64,000 bases of DNA. Source: Acanthococcus lagerstroemiae (taxonomy: Eukaryota; Arthropoda; Insecta; Hemiptera; Eriococcidae). The notes beneath the pieces were generated by a model. That model did no database searches, was not told where the DNA came from, and saw only the letters and a program-made list of their open reading frames with translations. Shown piece after piece: positions 44,681 to 57,001 of the stretch (positions are counted from its first letter, which is position 1; each line of letters starts with the position of its first letter). The translations under genes were made by a program, and so were the position numbers. The stretch covers positions 46,211,574 through 46,275,573 of the forward strand of contig CM063114.1 of assembly GCA_031841125.1 (NCBI GenBank), read 5' to 3'.

Positions 44681-46345
44681 TCGTTTTGTACGTTTGGTGC
44701 GTTTTCCACCTGTACACCACCACCATCTTTGTCTTCGCTTCTTTGAATAATTTTCGATTTAGAAGAAGTTCCTCGGACACATACGTCGGCTGGTAACAAC
44801 TTGAACAAACGTTGTTATCTTTGAAGCACTCGCTCCATTTTGTGGAGCATTCACTTTAAAGAGAAAGAGAAAGCTTATGCATACAGATTAAGTAAAATCT
44901 TAAATTTCTACAGGTATCTATCTGTCCCTTCGGAGCGACGATTCTCTCTCCGCTCTTTTGCTTCGACGTTGGCCTAATTTTTAAGCATACTGTCTAATGA
45001 TACGATAGTAAAACGTTATTGTGTAAAATCAGTGTTGTATTTTTCGCTACACACACATGGGACTATGAAAAGTTGCAGGCCCTGCTGCATGACATTGCCT
45101 GCAGATAATACTTCCTGGTTCATCCCAGATCCAATACTTTTGAGATTCAAGAAAAGACGTCAATGCCTTCATTTTTCTAAAGATGTATGAAGCCGCAGGA
45201 TATACCATATAAAACTGAAATGATTGTGTAGTCTTATGTTTCGGTTTCCTCTGCATTTTTGAACCAGTCAAAGTTTCAATTTACCCTCAAAACAACCACA
45301 GATTCGTCTATAATGCCGACTGAGCAAACATCCGCCGTTTGTATTGTAATATTCTCGGTTCAACGAAAGAACTTCGATATGCTTCTCATCCTGAGGTTGG
45401 TTACTCTGTCAGACCACATTATGTAGGCGTCTAGGCGAGCATCTCTCGACGGATACTCGAAAATCTCATTAATTTATCAACGTTCGGGCCTTTTACAAAA
45501 ATAATCTTCACAACCGAGATTCTCCCCCCGAATAATCGATTTTTGCTTGTATCGTGGTACAGATTTCACGTCGGTGTGAATCCAACATTCCGACTCGTCG
45601 CCGGTTATTATCGAGTTTATTTACTTAAATATCGCAATTTTCCAGCCGCGTGAGCTTCACCAAGTACGTCCAATTTGCCCCTCAACTAAGCGTGCCTGCT
45701 CGCTGCAGCAAATCTTCTAGACTCGGGCTGAAACATCTCTAAGATCAGCAATAAACTCTGAGCAAACACATCATCCCGAACCGTGTATACTGAAACGTAC
45801 TCGTCATTTCTATTCCAATTACGAGCATGTGTTTTGTACTCACAATAACACACTAAGTTATGTACTTACTCAAATTCCCCAAAAAATAATCCGACTCTAT
45901 TCAAACCGTATTATTTGTTTTCGTATATAATTACCGTCGGGGTAATAATTGCGAACGCTTGAAACGGCCCAACTTCTATTTATATTTTGCAAACTCTAAA
46001 CGTCGCCTGTGTTTATGCTCTCAAACTTAAATAGAGAATTCGTTTTTTAAACGTAAGTACGCTCTCGCTTATTGCTCTCGTGTACAAAATGTTAATTCGT
46101 AAAATATTAATGATTCCCTTTCACAAAGTTTTTCACATGTCGTTCGTCCTTTTTGGCGGCACTCGAGTTGTACATACTTGGCGGAAGATTCGAGCTGAAA
46201 AAAAAAAGAACCATTAATAATAAATTTAACGTCTGAACCGGCGTCAAGTTTGAGTAATTACTCATAAAAATTACATTTTGATCGTCGACTAGTGTACCCC
46301 GAAACGACAAATCATTTACCGAACTTAACATGTCGATAAACTGCG

Positions 46346-46346
<1 letters not shown>
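44681..46346. other. Unassigned 1.7 kb, possible mariner scrap
   Basis: On the minus strand near 45620-45540 a short ITGDES reads like the first catalytic Asp block of mariner transposases, but the neighbouring residues do not fit and no second block follows. No other feature is seen. Confidence 0.3.

Positions 46347-46387
<41 letters not shown>
46347..46387 (+). repeat. 41-base T run
   Basis: Pure T tract (poly-A on the minus strand). It may be the tail of a minus-strand retroposed sequence, but the sequence to its right is not recognised. Confidence 0.75.
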
Positions 46388-46389
<2 letters not shown>

Positions 46390-47188
46390 AACATGGAACA
46401 GAGAAGCAAGAGAAACGAAAAAGTTGAAAACGTTTCCCAGCGGAACTGTAACGCCGAATCGAGGGCCCGAAAGAGAGCAGAAAAAAAACTGGGCCAAGAT
46501 TAACTTGTTTGTTACGAAGAAAAAGCAATCTCTTGTGTTTAACGCTGACGTTTGTACAATTAATACGGGGAAAAATTTTGCCCGGTGTACTTAAAACGGG
46601 CTTGGCCTCGATTGTTCCAACCTAATTCGGTCCGGCTGCTCATTCGGGCTAATATAAACTTTAGATTACATCGCGTGTGTACGAATAAGTTCAAATTAAT
46701 TGAAAACGAAATTTCTAATTAAGTTATGTTCGCCGGTTGAAGATACTCGTGTTACAGGTAGTTTCGGGGATGACTGAGGAAATTTCTCGAAACCGAAGAG
46801 CTTTTTCCATGATGTGTGAAAGGAGTTTCGAGATATCTAGGAGGAACGAGATCATAGATAATTAGACCTGGATGATTTTAAGAGGTTAAAAGCAGGGCGT
46901 CTACTAGCAAGTAAAACAACCAAATCAAGTAAATAGCGAGCATCCGACTGACTCGGCAACCGAATATGTAAATTAGCATGCTTCTTTTGGGCATAGCAAT
47001 CGAAAATTTGTAGAAACCATGTAGTCTCATGCACAAGTACAAGTGACATTTTTGATGAAATTTGGTTAATTAGAGGAAAATGTAGTTCATCATGTGTTCT
47101 TTCCTTATGCAGTGATGTACACTTATAATTGCACGTTCATTTTTCTACGTTAAATAATTGCACTTCACATAAGTGATGAGTGTTGAAA
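46388..47188. other. Unassigned; one hAT-A-like terminus at 46893
   Basis: CAGGGCGTCTACTAG at 46893 matches the hAT-A terminus (13 of 15). No partner end was found before the LTR, so it may be a solo end. Confidence 0.4.
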
Positions 47189-47763
47189 TGATTCTGCCTG
47201 TAGTTCCCACAGGTTATAAGTTACTTAACATATTTGGCATAGAAGGCTAAAACATAATACTGATATCCTGCCTGTCCGATCGAAGGAGAAGAAAGACAAT
47301 GTTGTGATGCTGCGGAATAGTTCGAGAATGACGTCGTAGTGTGGGTCTCTGACCATGGACCCAAGGGTTAGAGATGATACCCCTAACCGATGGTTCTCGT
47401 ATGTGAGATTAATATAACCGAGACGATTTGGTTGAATATTTATTATTTACTATGCTTTCTGTATACTTTCTTCACATTATACAACTGTAATGAGATTCGC
47501 ACCGAACAACGCACGAAAACACGTACTAAGAACTTTTAATGTCACACTAATACAAACGCACAAAAGCAGTAGCTTGATCGCTTTGAAAACGCACGATTCA
47601 TCGCATATATAACTAGACTATACGGCGCCGGCCAGCGGCCTTTTTATACACCGGCGTTATTGACGAAACTCCTTACCACTTTCGTTATCGAACTGCTATC
47701 CTGCTGCTCAAAACGTGTCAATCTTTCTTCGCTTATTTCAAATGTTCGGGATCGTTTGACACA
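47189..47763 (-). mobile_element. 3' LTR of a Ty3/Gypsy element
   Basis: The element is on the minus strand, so this LTR lies 3' of pol. It begins TGTGTCAAACGATCC at 47763 and ends GGCAGAATCA at 47189, with TG...CA ends. A TATAAAAA box lies at 47648-47641 (minus) and an AATAAAT polyadenylation-like word at about 47445. A purine tract (AAGGAGGGAGCAG) abuts it at 47776-47764. About 250 bp at the 47189 side match 50817-51066, the expected second LTR. Confidence 0.8.
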
Positions 47764-47776
47764 CTGCTCCCTCCTT
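47764..47776 (-). promoter_or_regulatory. Polypurine tract of the Gypsy element
   Basis: AAGGAGGGAGCAG on the minus strand, directly before the TGTG start of the LTR, the standard plus-strand primer site of LTR retrotransposons. Confidence 0.7.
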
Positions 47777-49336
47777 AAGCTTGGATGTCCCGGCCAGGCT
47801 CTAGATCTTTGTCATGGTCACCATGCCAGACTGCCAAACGATCAAGGTGCACGACTTTGGCTTGTCCACCACCAAGCTTCCAAATCCGGTGTACAACATC
47901 GTTGATCCGCTTGAGTACGATGTACGGTCCTTCCCAATGACTCTGTAGTTTCGGGTTCCGTCCTCTATTTCGTTGCGGATTGTAAAACCAGACACGGTCC
48001 GCAGCCTGGAAGCCGACCTCGTTGGCTTTGATTTCGTAGCGAGTCTTCATCCGGGCTCTGGCAATTTGCAAGTGATTTCAGACCATGCAATGAGTAGAGT
48101 CGAGTTTTTCTCTCAGTTGGCTAACAAACTCGTCCACTAATTGCGGCTGTTGAGGTGGAGTTCCAAACTCCAGGTCGCATGGTAGTCGTAACTTCCGGCC
48201 AAAGACGACCTTTGCGTGAGTGTGCTGTGTACTCTTGGGGACAGCTGATCTGTAGACCAACAGAAACAACGGGATGTGTTGATCTCAGTCTCTTTGGTGT
48301 TCAGAAACTTCTTTGGTCAGGTATTCCTTGAGCATCTGGTTGAATCGCTCAACCATGCCGTCGAATTTCGGATGCAGCGGAGTAGTTCTTGTCTTTCAAA
48401 TTCCCGGAAGCTGACATACTTCTTCAAATAACTTGGATTCGAAGTTCCTCCCCTGGTCCTTATTGTAGCTCCAGTGGAACATCATAAAGTGTGATCCAAT
48501 TCTCCGTCAGCGTCCTGGCCACTATCTCAGCGTCCTGTGTTGGCATCGGGATCGCCTACACACAACACGTACCAGTTTCCAGCATCTGAGAGTGGGAACG
48601 GTCCTGCAATATCCATTGCGACCCGTTCAAATAGATATCCAACGTTATACTTCTGCATCCTCCCACAAGACCGAGTTTGTGGCCCTCTCACTGCCGCACA
48701 AGTGGTGCAGCAGCGGCACCAGTCTTCCACATCTTCCTTATATGTCGGCCAGTAGAAGCGCTCTCGAATCTTCGCTAGAATTTTTGTGGTACCCAGATGC
48801 TGTCTGAACACTTGGTCATGCACAGTACATAGGATTTCCGGATCCTTCTTCCATGGAATGATGATTTGCATTCGTACTGTTGTGCCATCTTCCGACTCCC
48901 AAGCGCACACCAAAAGGCTGTCACTAATACGCAGCGAGTCCCACTGAGCCCCCAGAGCTTTCAACTCTCGTGACTGATCCGAAATTTCCTGCCACAGTGG
49001 TCTTTTACCTGCTTGCTTGGCTCGTAGAATTTGACCAACGACTTTATCCTCCAGCTGATCTTTCATCAGTGCATCACTAGACTGCAGCGATACCCGCTTA
49101 ACAGACGCCATTTCCTTTTTCTCCAGTCGCTGACAAAACCCCCAGTCTGCAGGGCACGGTCGCCTCGACAGTTCGTCCACATTTCCATGGCTTTTGCCTT
49201 TCCAGAACTGTATTTCGCAGGAATACTCCTGTAGCTGCTGAAGCCATCTCGCGATCTGTCCCTCGGGATATTTGAAGGACAGGAGCCACTGTAATGCCGA
49301 ATGGTCATTCTGGAGAATAAATTTCTGGCCATACAA
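47777..49336 (-). pseudogene. Ty3/Gypsy pol remnant: RNase H and integrase
   Basis: From 49336 down one 269-codon frame encodes RNase H of the reverse transcriptase (YGQKFILQNDHSALQWL, GQIARWLQQLQEY, DELSRRPC; the usual TDH is NDH) and then the integrase zinc finger H-H-C-C (HDQVFRQHLG ... CRCCTTCA) and the first catalytic Asp in MDIAGPFP. At 48527 the frame breaks. Further down, FGRKLRLPCDLEFG (48205-48160) and the GPY/F module HWEGPYIVLKRINDVVHRI with KVVHLDRLAVW (about 47940-47860) complete the integrase C-terminus. The middle of the integrase core is frameshifted. Protease, gag and most RT are absent. The domain order RT/RH then IN identifies Ty3/Gypsy. Confidence 0.88.
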
Positions 49337-49339
49337 ATA

Positions 49340-50810
49340 TCATTGTAGTGATTCTTAATTCTTTCATTTAAGATTTTTGTACATTTTTTGGAAATACTTG
49401 GGGATAAGCTTATAGGTCTGTAATTTTCTATTTTTTCCTGCTTTTTTCGAACAGCAGTATTATTTTTGAGATATTCCATTCATCCATTTCTTCTTTTGCA
49501 AAAACATTGTTGAACATTTTTGTCACAGTTTTTATGAATTCGTAACCTGCGTATTTCAAACGTTCATTTGTGATTCCATCCACGCCTGAAGTTCTGTTGT
49601 TTTTTGACTTTTGTATGGTGTTCATCACTTTACATTCTAAAATACTCAACATATTCGAATTCTCTCTGTCGATTGTGTCATTATAAAGGTCTGTATAGAA
49701 TCTTGTGGCTACCATATTTATCACTTTCCTATCGGTGACTTTTTCATTCCTATCTAGTAGGTGGCTTATCCATTTTGTACCTAGCATCAGATTTCTATTT
49801 ATTTGTTTTATACTCATCGTATTTCCCAAAATATTTTCTGTATTCAATCAGTGTACCAGCAGCAGCCTCACAAAAAATGACCACGGCATAGGAACAAAAA
49901 TGAGTTACCGAAATTTGAAATTTCCTTACAGTCACACAGTGAACTTTTTGTTACTTCTCCAAAAATAAATCTCTGCTCTGAAGTCTTACAATAACATTTT
50001 GTTTTCTGTCCAGGAATAGTGTTTCATTACCATCACTATTGAGACTTGTTTATTTCAAGGACTGAGCAGTGACAAGCCACGGCTTAGGGCAGAGGATCTG
50101 AATAATTTCTGTTCACTGGGGGCGGGGGCACGCATTCATAATACTTCCGAAGAAGTGGGGGAAATAATACTGAACAATACAAAAAAAAAAAATCCGGCAA
50201 CCTATATTCTGTCTTTCAGACATACACCTGTTACTGAAAAGTTCCCTTTTTCTAAGAATTACCCATAGATGCTTTTTACTTTTTATGTCCACTTTCCCGT
50301 TATTTTGTGCGTGCTTCATTTTTTTTTTTTTTTTGTTTCCTTTCTAAATTTTTCATTTCTAGGTATATTAATCTACAGTCAAAGTGACTTATCACACCAC
50401 AATCTTTTACTTATTTGCACTTTCTTAGTATTAAAAAGTAATCGAGTTGATTTTTAACTTCTGTATTTGGAGAAATCCTGGTCCATCTCCTGCTCCTTTT
50501 TTTCTTAAACCATGTGTTCATTATTTTCAGATTGTTTTCACAACAAAAATCTACGAGCAAGTTTCCATTTTTATTTCTAGCGCCATAGTAGTACTGGGCC
50601 TACGAGTATAATATTTTCCCTCCAAATTCTCTTTTCCCAATTTGTGAATTTAAATCACCCATTATGATACATTCTGCCTTATTTTCTTGGTTGTATTCAG
50701 CTACTAATTTATTCAATTCTTCGTAAAATTTTTCTGTCTCTTCATCTGGTGTATTTAGAATAGGACCATGGACCTGGATTATCACTAGTTTGTACATCTG
50801 TCCAAAGAGG
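49340..50810 (-). pseudogene. RTE-clade LINE fragment joined to the Gypsy remnant
   Basis: From about 50795 the minus strand reads YKLVIIQVHGP, DEETEKFYEEL and MGDLNSQIG (APE endonuclease start). A poorly recognisable middle (49870-50600) follows, then TSGVDGITNERLKYAG (about 49570) and KIENYRPISLSPSISK (about 49430) of the RT. It stops at 49340 in mid-RT, where the reading passes straight into Gypsy RNase H. The right edge abuts a partial LTR at 50817. Three RTE copies are thus present in the window (2.0, 21.6 and 49.3 kb). Confidence 0.75.
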
Positions 50811-50816
50811 AACTCA

Positions 50817-51066
50817 TGATTCTGCCGGTAGTGCACACATGTAATAAGTTACTTAACATATTTGGCATAGAAGGCTAAAACATAATACTAATATCCTACC
50901 TGTCCGATCGAGGGAGAAAAAAGACAATGTCGTGATGCTACGGAATAGTTCGAGGATGACGGCGTAGTAAGGGTCTCTGATTGTGGATCCAAGGGCTAGA
51001 GATGTGCCCCTAATCGATGGTTTTCGTATGTGAGATTAATATAGTCGAGACGATTTGGTTGAATAT
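50817..51066 (-). mobile_element. Partial Gypsy LTR (about 250 bp of the LTR 3' side)
   Basis: Matches 47189-47440: TGATTCTGCC, AAGTTACTTAACATATTTGG, CTGTCCGATCGAGGGAG and GAGACGATTTGGTTGAATA are shared, with scattered differences. Homology ends at 51066, so the LTR is truncated. It is either the 5' LTR of the same element or an independent partial copy. Confidence 0.75.
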
Positions 51067-51152
51067 GAATGCTTATTAATATTTCCAAAGTGTTACGTTA
51101 TTCGCAACTTTGTTAGATAACATGAGATAATATGAAGAGCCATGAGACTTTA

Positions 51153-51250
51153 CAGGGGGTCTAGCGACTGAGAAATCGAGAAAAAACTAGGAAATTATAA
51201 TGACCGGGAACAACCGGGAAGAAACCGGGAAATTTGTCAAACATACGGGA
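51153..51250 (+). mobile_element. hAT-like terminus with AACCGGGAA subterminal repeats
   Basis: CAGGGGGTCTAGCGACTGAG followed by several ACCGGGAA(A) repeats. CAGGG.GTCTAGC is a frequent hAT start in insects. The other end was not found. Confidence 0.45.
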
Positions 51251-51289
51251 AGTTTTCCAAATCGCTCAGTAGCTCAGGAGCCCTGAATA

Positions 51290-51345
51290 TATATTTTTTT
51301 TTTTTGTAAAAAAAAAAAATAAATAAATAAATAAATATTAGGTCT
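51290..51345 (+). repeat. Poly-T / poly-A / (AAAT)n low-complexity block
   Basis: T run, A run and AAATAAATAAAT in 50 bases. Confidence 0.7.
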
Positions 51346-52904
51346 GTTTGGCTTATAAGTAGTAAAAAAATCACTCTTTCGAATGGAAAAGTCGTTAAGC
51401 ATTTATTCTTAGTGTGAGTAGTTGAAAATTAAGAAAATAAGTAGAAAAGTGGGGTTATTTGCGAATATCTCGGCAAAAACTTTTCTGGTGCATTATAACT
51501 CTATACAAAAGTATAGCTAATGGAAAAAGTAGTCAGTAGGTCCTCAATCGTTTGAAGCTAGCGTCTCGAAGACGCCATTTTGTTCTCTCGGACTCACGAC
51601 TGTCTCGTTCTTAATATTAAATATTACAAATAAGTTACTCCACGGATTTCAATCGGGTAACAACCTACTTATTCCTTTTCTTATTTGCAGTCAAAACTTG
51701 AGCGCTGTGAATTTCTCAGGGTAGGATTCGATGAAGCTTTAAATTCATTTTGCCAAAAGCACCAAATGGATGGCATAGTTAGATTTTAAGACAATTTAGT
51801 CGATCAAGTTGTCACTAGATACATGACATCAATTTTTCTTCAAGATACAAAGTCGTGCGCTCTTCGTACTGGTCTAAAAAAAAAAAGACGTTGGAAATAA
51901 TGCGGAAAAGGCGATCCAAGTATCGATGGATGGGCCTGCTGTAAATTTTAAGATGCTGCGAGAACGCCACACAGAGTTTCAGAAAGATCGAGTTACTGAC
52001 TTCCTTGAATTAGGAAGTTGTGGGCTTTGTGTAGTTTATGGTTTACTCAAGACAGGGTGTCGAAAAAATTCGACTTCGACTTTAATTACTAGTGTCCCAC
52101 TATAATTGATAGTTGAAATATTCTGTTCCTGTGGTCAATCAATATCTCGAACGTGATGTATCTTGAATATGCGGTAGCCTCGGATGCTTTAACAAAGGCG
52201 AAGCATACATATTAGATATGGGCCTATCACATCGAATTTCAACTCCGACTACCAGCCCTAGTGTTTCGTTAGCGTTGATGGCGGATACTGTAATAGGTAA
52301 AATAAAAAAGGTTCAGTCCCTATTGTGATTCCTCGTACCGACAGCCTCAGATATTTCAACAAAACCAAATCGCTTGAGCCTGTTACTCCAAAACTAACGA
52401 TAAACCTATGAGTCATGATCGTACTTGGTGGCCGATAAGAGACCCGTGTCTCATTGCTGTGTTGAACTTTACGTAGTTAAGAAGTGCGGTTTCTGCAAAG
52501 GCTAACCAAGCTCGTAAGACACTCGTGATACGCTCGTGTTACTAGTAATTTTGTTCGTTCTAGTGTTTCGGTTCGCGCAATAAGAAGCAAGCTCGTGTGT
52601 TAGTATTGTGTTAGTGTTTGAAGCAAGCTCGTAGATTTACAGGTCAGATAACCGTCGCATTAATTACAATTTTACCTTACTGTTGATCTCACTTTTGCTC
52701 TCTCGCTGACGCTCGGCCTCTTACTAGCCATCTACTGGCAAACGTTGATAGGCACTGTTACAAGTTAGGCAAATGCCAACTTCAACGGACCCTACAATAT
52801 ATCTAACGACTTCTCGTGTCGACCAACATTAAATGAACCTTTCAGGTAGTACTTGGTGTTCGAGAAATCCTTGACTTCGAGTCTACCTTACTTAATGTTC
52901 AAGC
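51346..52904. other. Unassigned 1.5 kb, no gene seen
   Basis: A CAGGGTGTCGAAAAAATTCG word at 52046 could be another transposon end, and GTCGAAAAAATTCGAC there is a small palindrome. No coding motif. Confidence 0.35.
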
Positions 52905-53185
52905 AGCTCTCAGAGGCGAAACTTGACTTTCAGTTGGGGGAGGGGGTGTGGAGAAGGAAAATTAGCCGAAAAGTATTTTCTTTTAACTAAAAATTTTCCG
53001 ACAAAATTTTCTAAAAATTTGAAGATTCGCTGATTTTTTAATGAAAATAGTTTTTAATTGAAAAAAAAAATTATAATAAACAAACAAACAAACGTTCTTA
53101 GAAAATGAAGAATTCAAGTAAATAGTTTCAAAATTTGCTGTCTACCTAATTATTGGGGGTGTTTGCCCCCCCCCCCCTATAGTGT
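52905..53185 (+). repeat. Dispersed repeat, related to the MITE at 54.6-55.1 kb
   Basis: AACTTGACTTTCAGTT, GGAGAAG, CCGA.AA.TATTTT, AAACAAACAAAC and GTTTCAAAATTTGC words match 54800-55010 in order. Ends CAGGGACAACACTATAGG when reversed, with a 12-base C run (53166-53177). Confidence 0.65.
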
Positions 53186-53848
53186 TGTCCCTGCAAATGC
53201 AAATTGGAACCTTATCCCCCAAGCACTCACATTTGCGCACATAAGCATACCCTATTCTGGGAGGGTATGTTAGGAATACTTGAGAGGAACCCACAACTTC
53301 CTTTACACATTGAGATGGTCGTTGTTTACTCTTGGTGATCTTTTTTTCTGAATTTCCTCTGATTTTTCTCCTAACCTGATTCCAATAAAATCAAATAAAA
53401 TTTTAAAAAATCTACAAAGTTTCCTGTCGATCGGATTAGGAGAATCCGTGCCAGAAGTTCTCTTTCGTTCTTATGGGAAAAATACATGGAGTTTTGACTT
53501 TTGTTCCAGACTAAATTACCTTCCTATTCGGGCCGTACAGCGCTAGTATCGACTACTCTTATCAGCGATCAAGGATGAAGTTTTTGATGTAGCAAAATTT
53601 TGGAATCTAGGTATAAAAATAGTCTTAATCGAAAAAAAATTCGTTGTTCGAAAAATTCATTTCTCTTTAAATATGTTCTTCAAAAACGTCTTAATTTTTG
53701 AGATATTTTAACTTTAATGAGTATGTACATTAATGGGGAAACTGTATAGATTCACTTTTTGGTACTTATCTCTTCGACTCGATAGCGACGCGCTCTGACG
53801 GATATGTACGGCCCGAATATTCACCAGGACCAAAGACATTACAGAATT
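53186..53848. other. Unassigned spacer
   Basis: No gene seen. Confidence 0.35.
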
Positions 53849-54387
53849 AGTGAATAACTAAGTAGGTCAGTGAGTGAGTAACTGAGTAAATCACTAAATG
53901 GGTAAGCAAGTGACTTAGCGAATCACTAAATGGGTAAGCGAGTGACTGAGCGAATCACTGAGTCACACTGAGTAAGTGATCGAGTAACTGTGTGAATAAC
54001 TAAATAAGTAAGCAAGTAACTGAGTGAATCACTGAGTCACTGAGTGAATGATTGAGTGAGTGAGTGAATCACTGACTCATTGAGTGAGTGAGTGAATCAC
54101 TGACTCATTGAGTGAGTGATTAACTCAGTAAATAAGCGGGTGACTGAGTAAATCACTGAGTCACTGAGTAAGTGATTGAGTAACTGTGTGAATAACTGAA
54201 TGAGTAAGCGAGTGACTGAGTGAATCACTAAATAAGTAAACGAATGACTGAGTTAGTGAGTGAATCACTGGCTCGTGACGAAGTGAATGAATAACTGAAT
54301 TAGAGAATGAATGAATGGCTGTTTAAGTGAGTGAATCACTAAATAAGTGAGCCAGTGACTGAGTGAATGAGTGAATCACTGACCTTG
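53849..54387 (+). repeat. Degenerate (TGAG/TGAA/TGAC)n array, 540 bp
   Basis: Four-base rhythm throughout: GTGAGTGAGTAACTGAGT, GTGAATCACTGAGTCAC and variants. Higher-order blocks of about 45-60 bp (GAGTAAGCGAGTGACTGAGT, GAATCACTAAATGGGTAAGC) recur. Confidence 0.85.
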
Positions 54388-54629
54388 TAACCCTGATTGA
54401 GGGGAATATTTCATTAACAGGCATACGAAGAAATCTCAAAATATTATGAAAACGAAAGCGTTTATCGAAAAAATGATTGGGACAAAACTTATAGTACATA
54501 AAATTTTTCGTCCATTGAGACCATTTTCATTTCAATCTGATGAATTTTTCTAAAATAGGTAGGGTTTCAATAGTTCCTTTTTTTCACGTGCCCAAAATTA
54601 TAGAGGGCGACTCTTTGGCGTTGGCAGTC

Positions 54630-55065
54630 CAGATAGGCATTGAAATTTGAAATTCAACGTTTGCTATCGACTTTCAGATTTTCGAAATATCTTCCAGATT
54701 TCAGCTTTGTTCCAACCTTTCAAATAACGTTTGATACGCAGCTCGAAACCTTCTGCTTTTGACTGACTAGTCTTTAACAGGGGTCCAGGGTACTCCATTT
54801 TCAGAAACGAAATTTGACTTTCAGTTTGGAAAGGTGGAGAAGAAAAATATGCCGACAAATATTTTTCGAAAACTAAAAATTTGCCTATTTTTTAATTGAA
54901 AAAGAAAATAAATAAACAAACAAACATGCATAAAAAGTAAAAATTTAAATGAACAGTTTCAAAATTTGTCGATTGTCAAATTATTGGTGGGGGGGGGGCA
55001 AATGAACAGTCTCAAAATTTGCCGACTGCTAAATTATTGGAGGGGGTGTTTCAACCCCCACCCCT
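54630..55065. mobile_element. 435-bp hAT-like MITE, shared 9-bp flank
   Basis: TGGCAGTCC occurs at both borders (54622-54630 and 55065-55073). Left start CAGATAGGCATTGAAA and reversed right end CAGGGGTGGGGGTTGAAA are similar. The exact duplication is ambiguous by one base at each side. A 10-base G run is at 54989-54998. No coding content. Confidence 0.65.
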
Positions 55066-55224
55066 GGCAGTCCTTGACATTGAATCCACCTATAACCCTA
55101 TTGACAATTGTATCTCTATATATACCGGATTTAATCTAGATATGTCGAATTATGCCAGATTCTATATCGACATCCCGAATAAATCCCCGTTTAAATATCG
55201 ACATTTTCGATATAGTCATTTAAC

Positions 55225-55390
55225 GTGATTTTTCTATATAGATACAATCTCGACATTTTCTATATAGGTAGAGATGTGATTTTTCTATATAGATGCAATC
55301 TCGACATTTTCTATATAGGTAGAGATGTGATTTTTCTATATAGATACAATCTCGACATTTTCTATATAGACGGAGACGTGATTTTTCGAT
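55225..55390 (+). repeat. 51-bp tandem array, 3.2 copies
   Basis: GTGATTTTTCTATATAGATA followed by CAATCTCGACATTTTC, TATATAGGTAGAGAT; starts at 55225, 55276, 55327 and 55378, exactly 51 bp apart. The 62-codon minus-strand frame here is a by-product. Confidence 0.92.
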
Positions 55391-57001
55391 ATCGATTTTA
55401 AAACGCAAAAGTCGAGATCTACGAGAGTCCCAATAAAATTCTGCCTGCCGACAATCTTTTCGGAATAATTTTAATATTTAAATGTTTTTATTTCCTTAAG
55501 ACTCGTACCAATGCATTTTACTTTTGCGATGGTTTACTTTCTTACCTACATTATTCACTATTGATGCATCATGATGAAGCTCGAGGATTCTATAGTTTAT
55601 ACTTATTCTAGAAACCGCGAATCAAAATAAGTATCATTCTGTGTTATGTTAACTCCCTAATTTGCCTAACAAACTGACTATTCGAGTTGACATAAGGAGC
55701 TCCAATCTGTATTGTTCACGCGATAGAATCGTGCAAGAATAAATAAATGAATGAATAAAGTGCTGAAAAAGTCATCACTTTCGGGAACATTTTAGTCGGA
55801 TTAAAATTGTCACATGAACTCATGTGAAATGGAAATTCTATAATAACTGTTAACTTAATTCTCTAAATACTTTCATTTTCGCGAGTTATACTGTGACACA
55901 GGCGTACGGGTCCCGATGTGCAAAACCGAAATCTTGTAACAAAAATTTTTGCTACATTGCCGCAAGTCTGTTACACTGTCACAAAAACTGTAGTTTATAA
56001 ATTTGCTAAATGGGGACGGACAGATGGCGCTGGAGTCAAACTGCGACAGGAAAGAGTGAAGCAAATCAGCTACAATTGTTACATTGTAACACTTTATTTT
56101 CGTAACACGGTAACAAAAACGTGTTACTGTGTCTCAATTTGGAAGTAGAAAATTTTTGAATATTTCATCGCTGTAATACATTTATGATGTGCATGTGTGT
56201 GAGAGCGTAAATAAGTTACAGCTACGAATTCAAATTAGAGTAGAGTTCGTGGTAGGTATGAGAAGTTGGTTTTTGATCGCTTTTTCCGCTACTAACTGCA
56301 AATATTGTTGAGTCAATTTTGCATAGTCAACCTAATGTCTGGGGGGGGGGATCTGTTTTGACCAAGAAGGAAGGGTATTAAACGGGGTGCTAGAATTAGG
56401 AAAACCAATTCTTGACTAACCACACCCCTTGACCTCTCTTTGGCTATGCTACTGATAATGATCAATAAAAACATTGTTTGCATTCTAACTGGTCTATGGT
56501 AGATTTACATAATATGTATAAAGTTTTCGTTAAGCGTATTTCTTCCTTAAAACTTATGGTCCTCCATCCAGAAAGCCATTAGCGACTCGCTTTACTAGGT
56601 GCTAGAGTATGTAATTATGTAACAATTATGCGCAATTCGCGCAATCCCAGGGACCGGAGCTTGCGGTTCGCATTTTCGCTTTTGTTTTCCACGTATACTC
56701 GTATATGAACAAGTGTCAGTGTGTAGTGTACAAAGGCCGATGACCAGAGTGAGAGCGACTCATTCTTTGATGAGAATCAACGAAGATACATCTGGTCCGA
56801 GTTTTATTGCCCTGTTCCGGGAATGTTGCCTCTTGCCTCTGTGATATGTTCCCAAACACAATATACGCTATAAGGAACAAAGGACACATTCCTAAAAAAG
56901 AGAAATTGAACGTCCTTCTGCAACCACGGTCTCGATTTAAAAATAACGTTGAAAACCGGCTGGAAGAGATATAGGGCAGTTTGTATTAGGTTTTCGAAGT
57001 G
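55391..57001. other. Unassigned; repeated GTTAC/GTAAC block at 55.9-56.1 kb
   Basis: 55888-56140 has many TGTTACA/TGTAACA words and ends resembling GACACAG in opposite orientation, perhaps a MITE of about 250 bp. A 10-base G run lies at 56341-56350. Confidence 0.4.

Noticed and set aside
45540..45620. ITGDES motif resembling the mariner catalytic block
   Set aside because: Only six residues fit; the following residues and the rest of the transposase are missing.
52046..52110. CAGGGTGTCGAAAAAATTCG as a hAT terminus
   Set aside because: No partner end, no target duplication and no clear subterminal repeats.
53849..54387. Regular repeats considered as a CRISPR-like array
   Set aside because: No constant repeat with unique spacers; the pattern is a decayed tetranucleotide repeat in a eukaryotic genome.
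55220..55408. 62-codon ORF with a 17-residue peptide repeat
   Set aside because: The 51-bp tandem unit is a multiple of three, so it yields a periodic peptide by chance.
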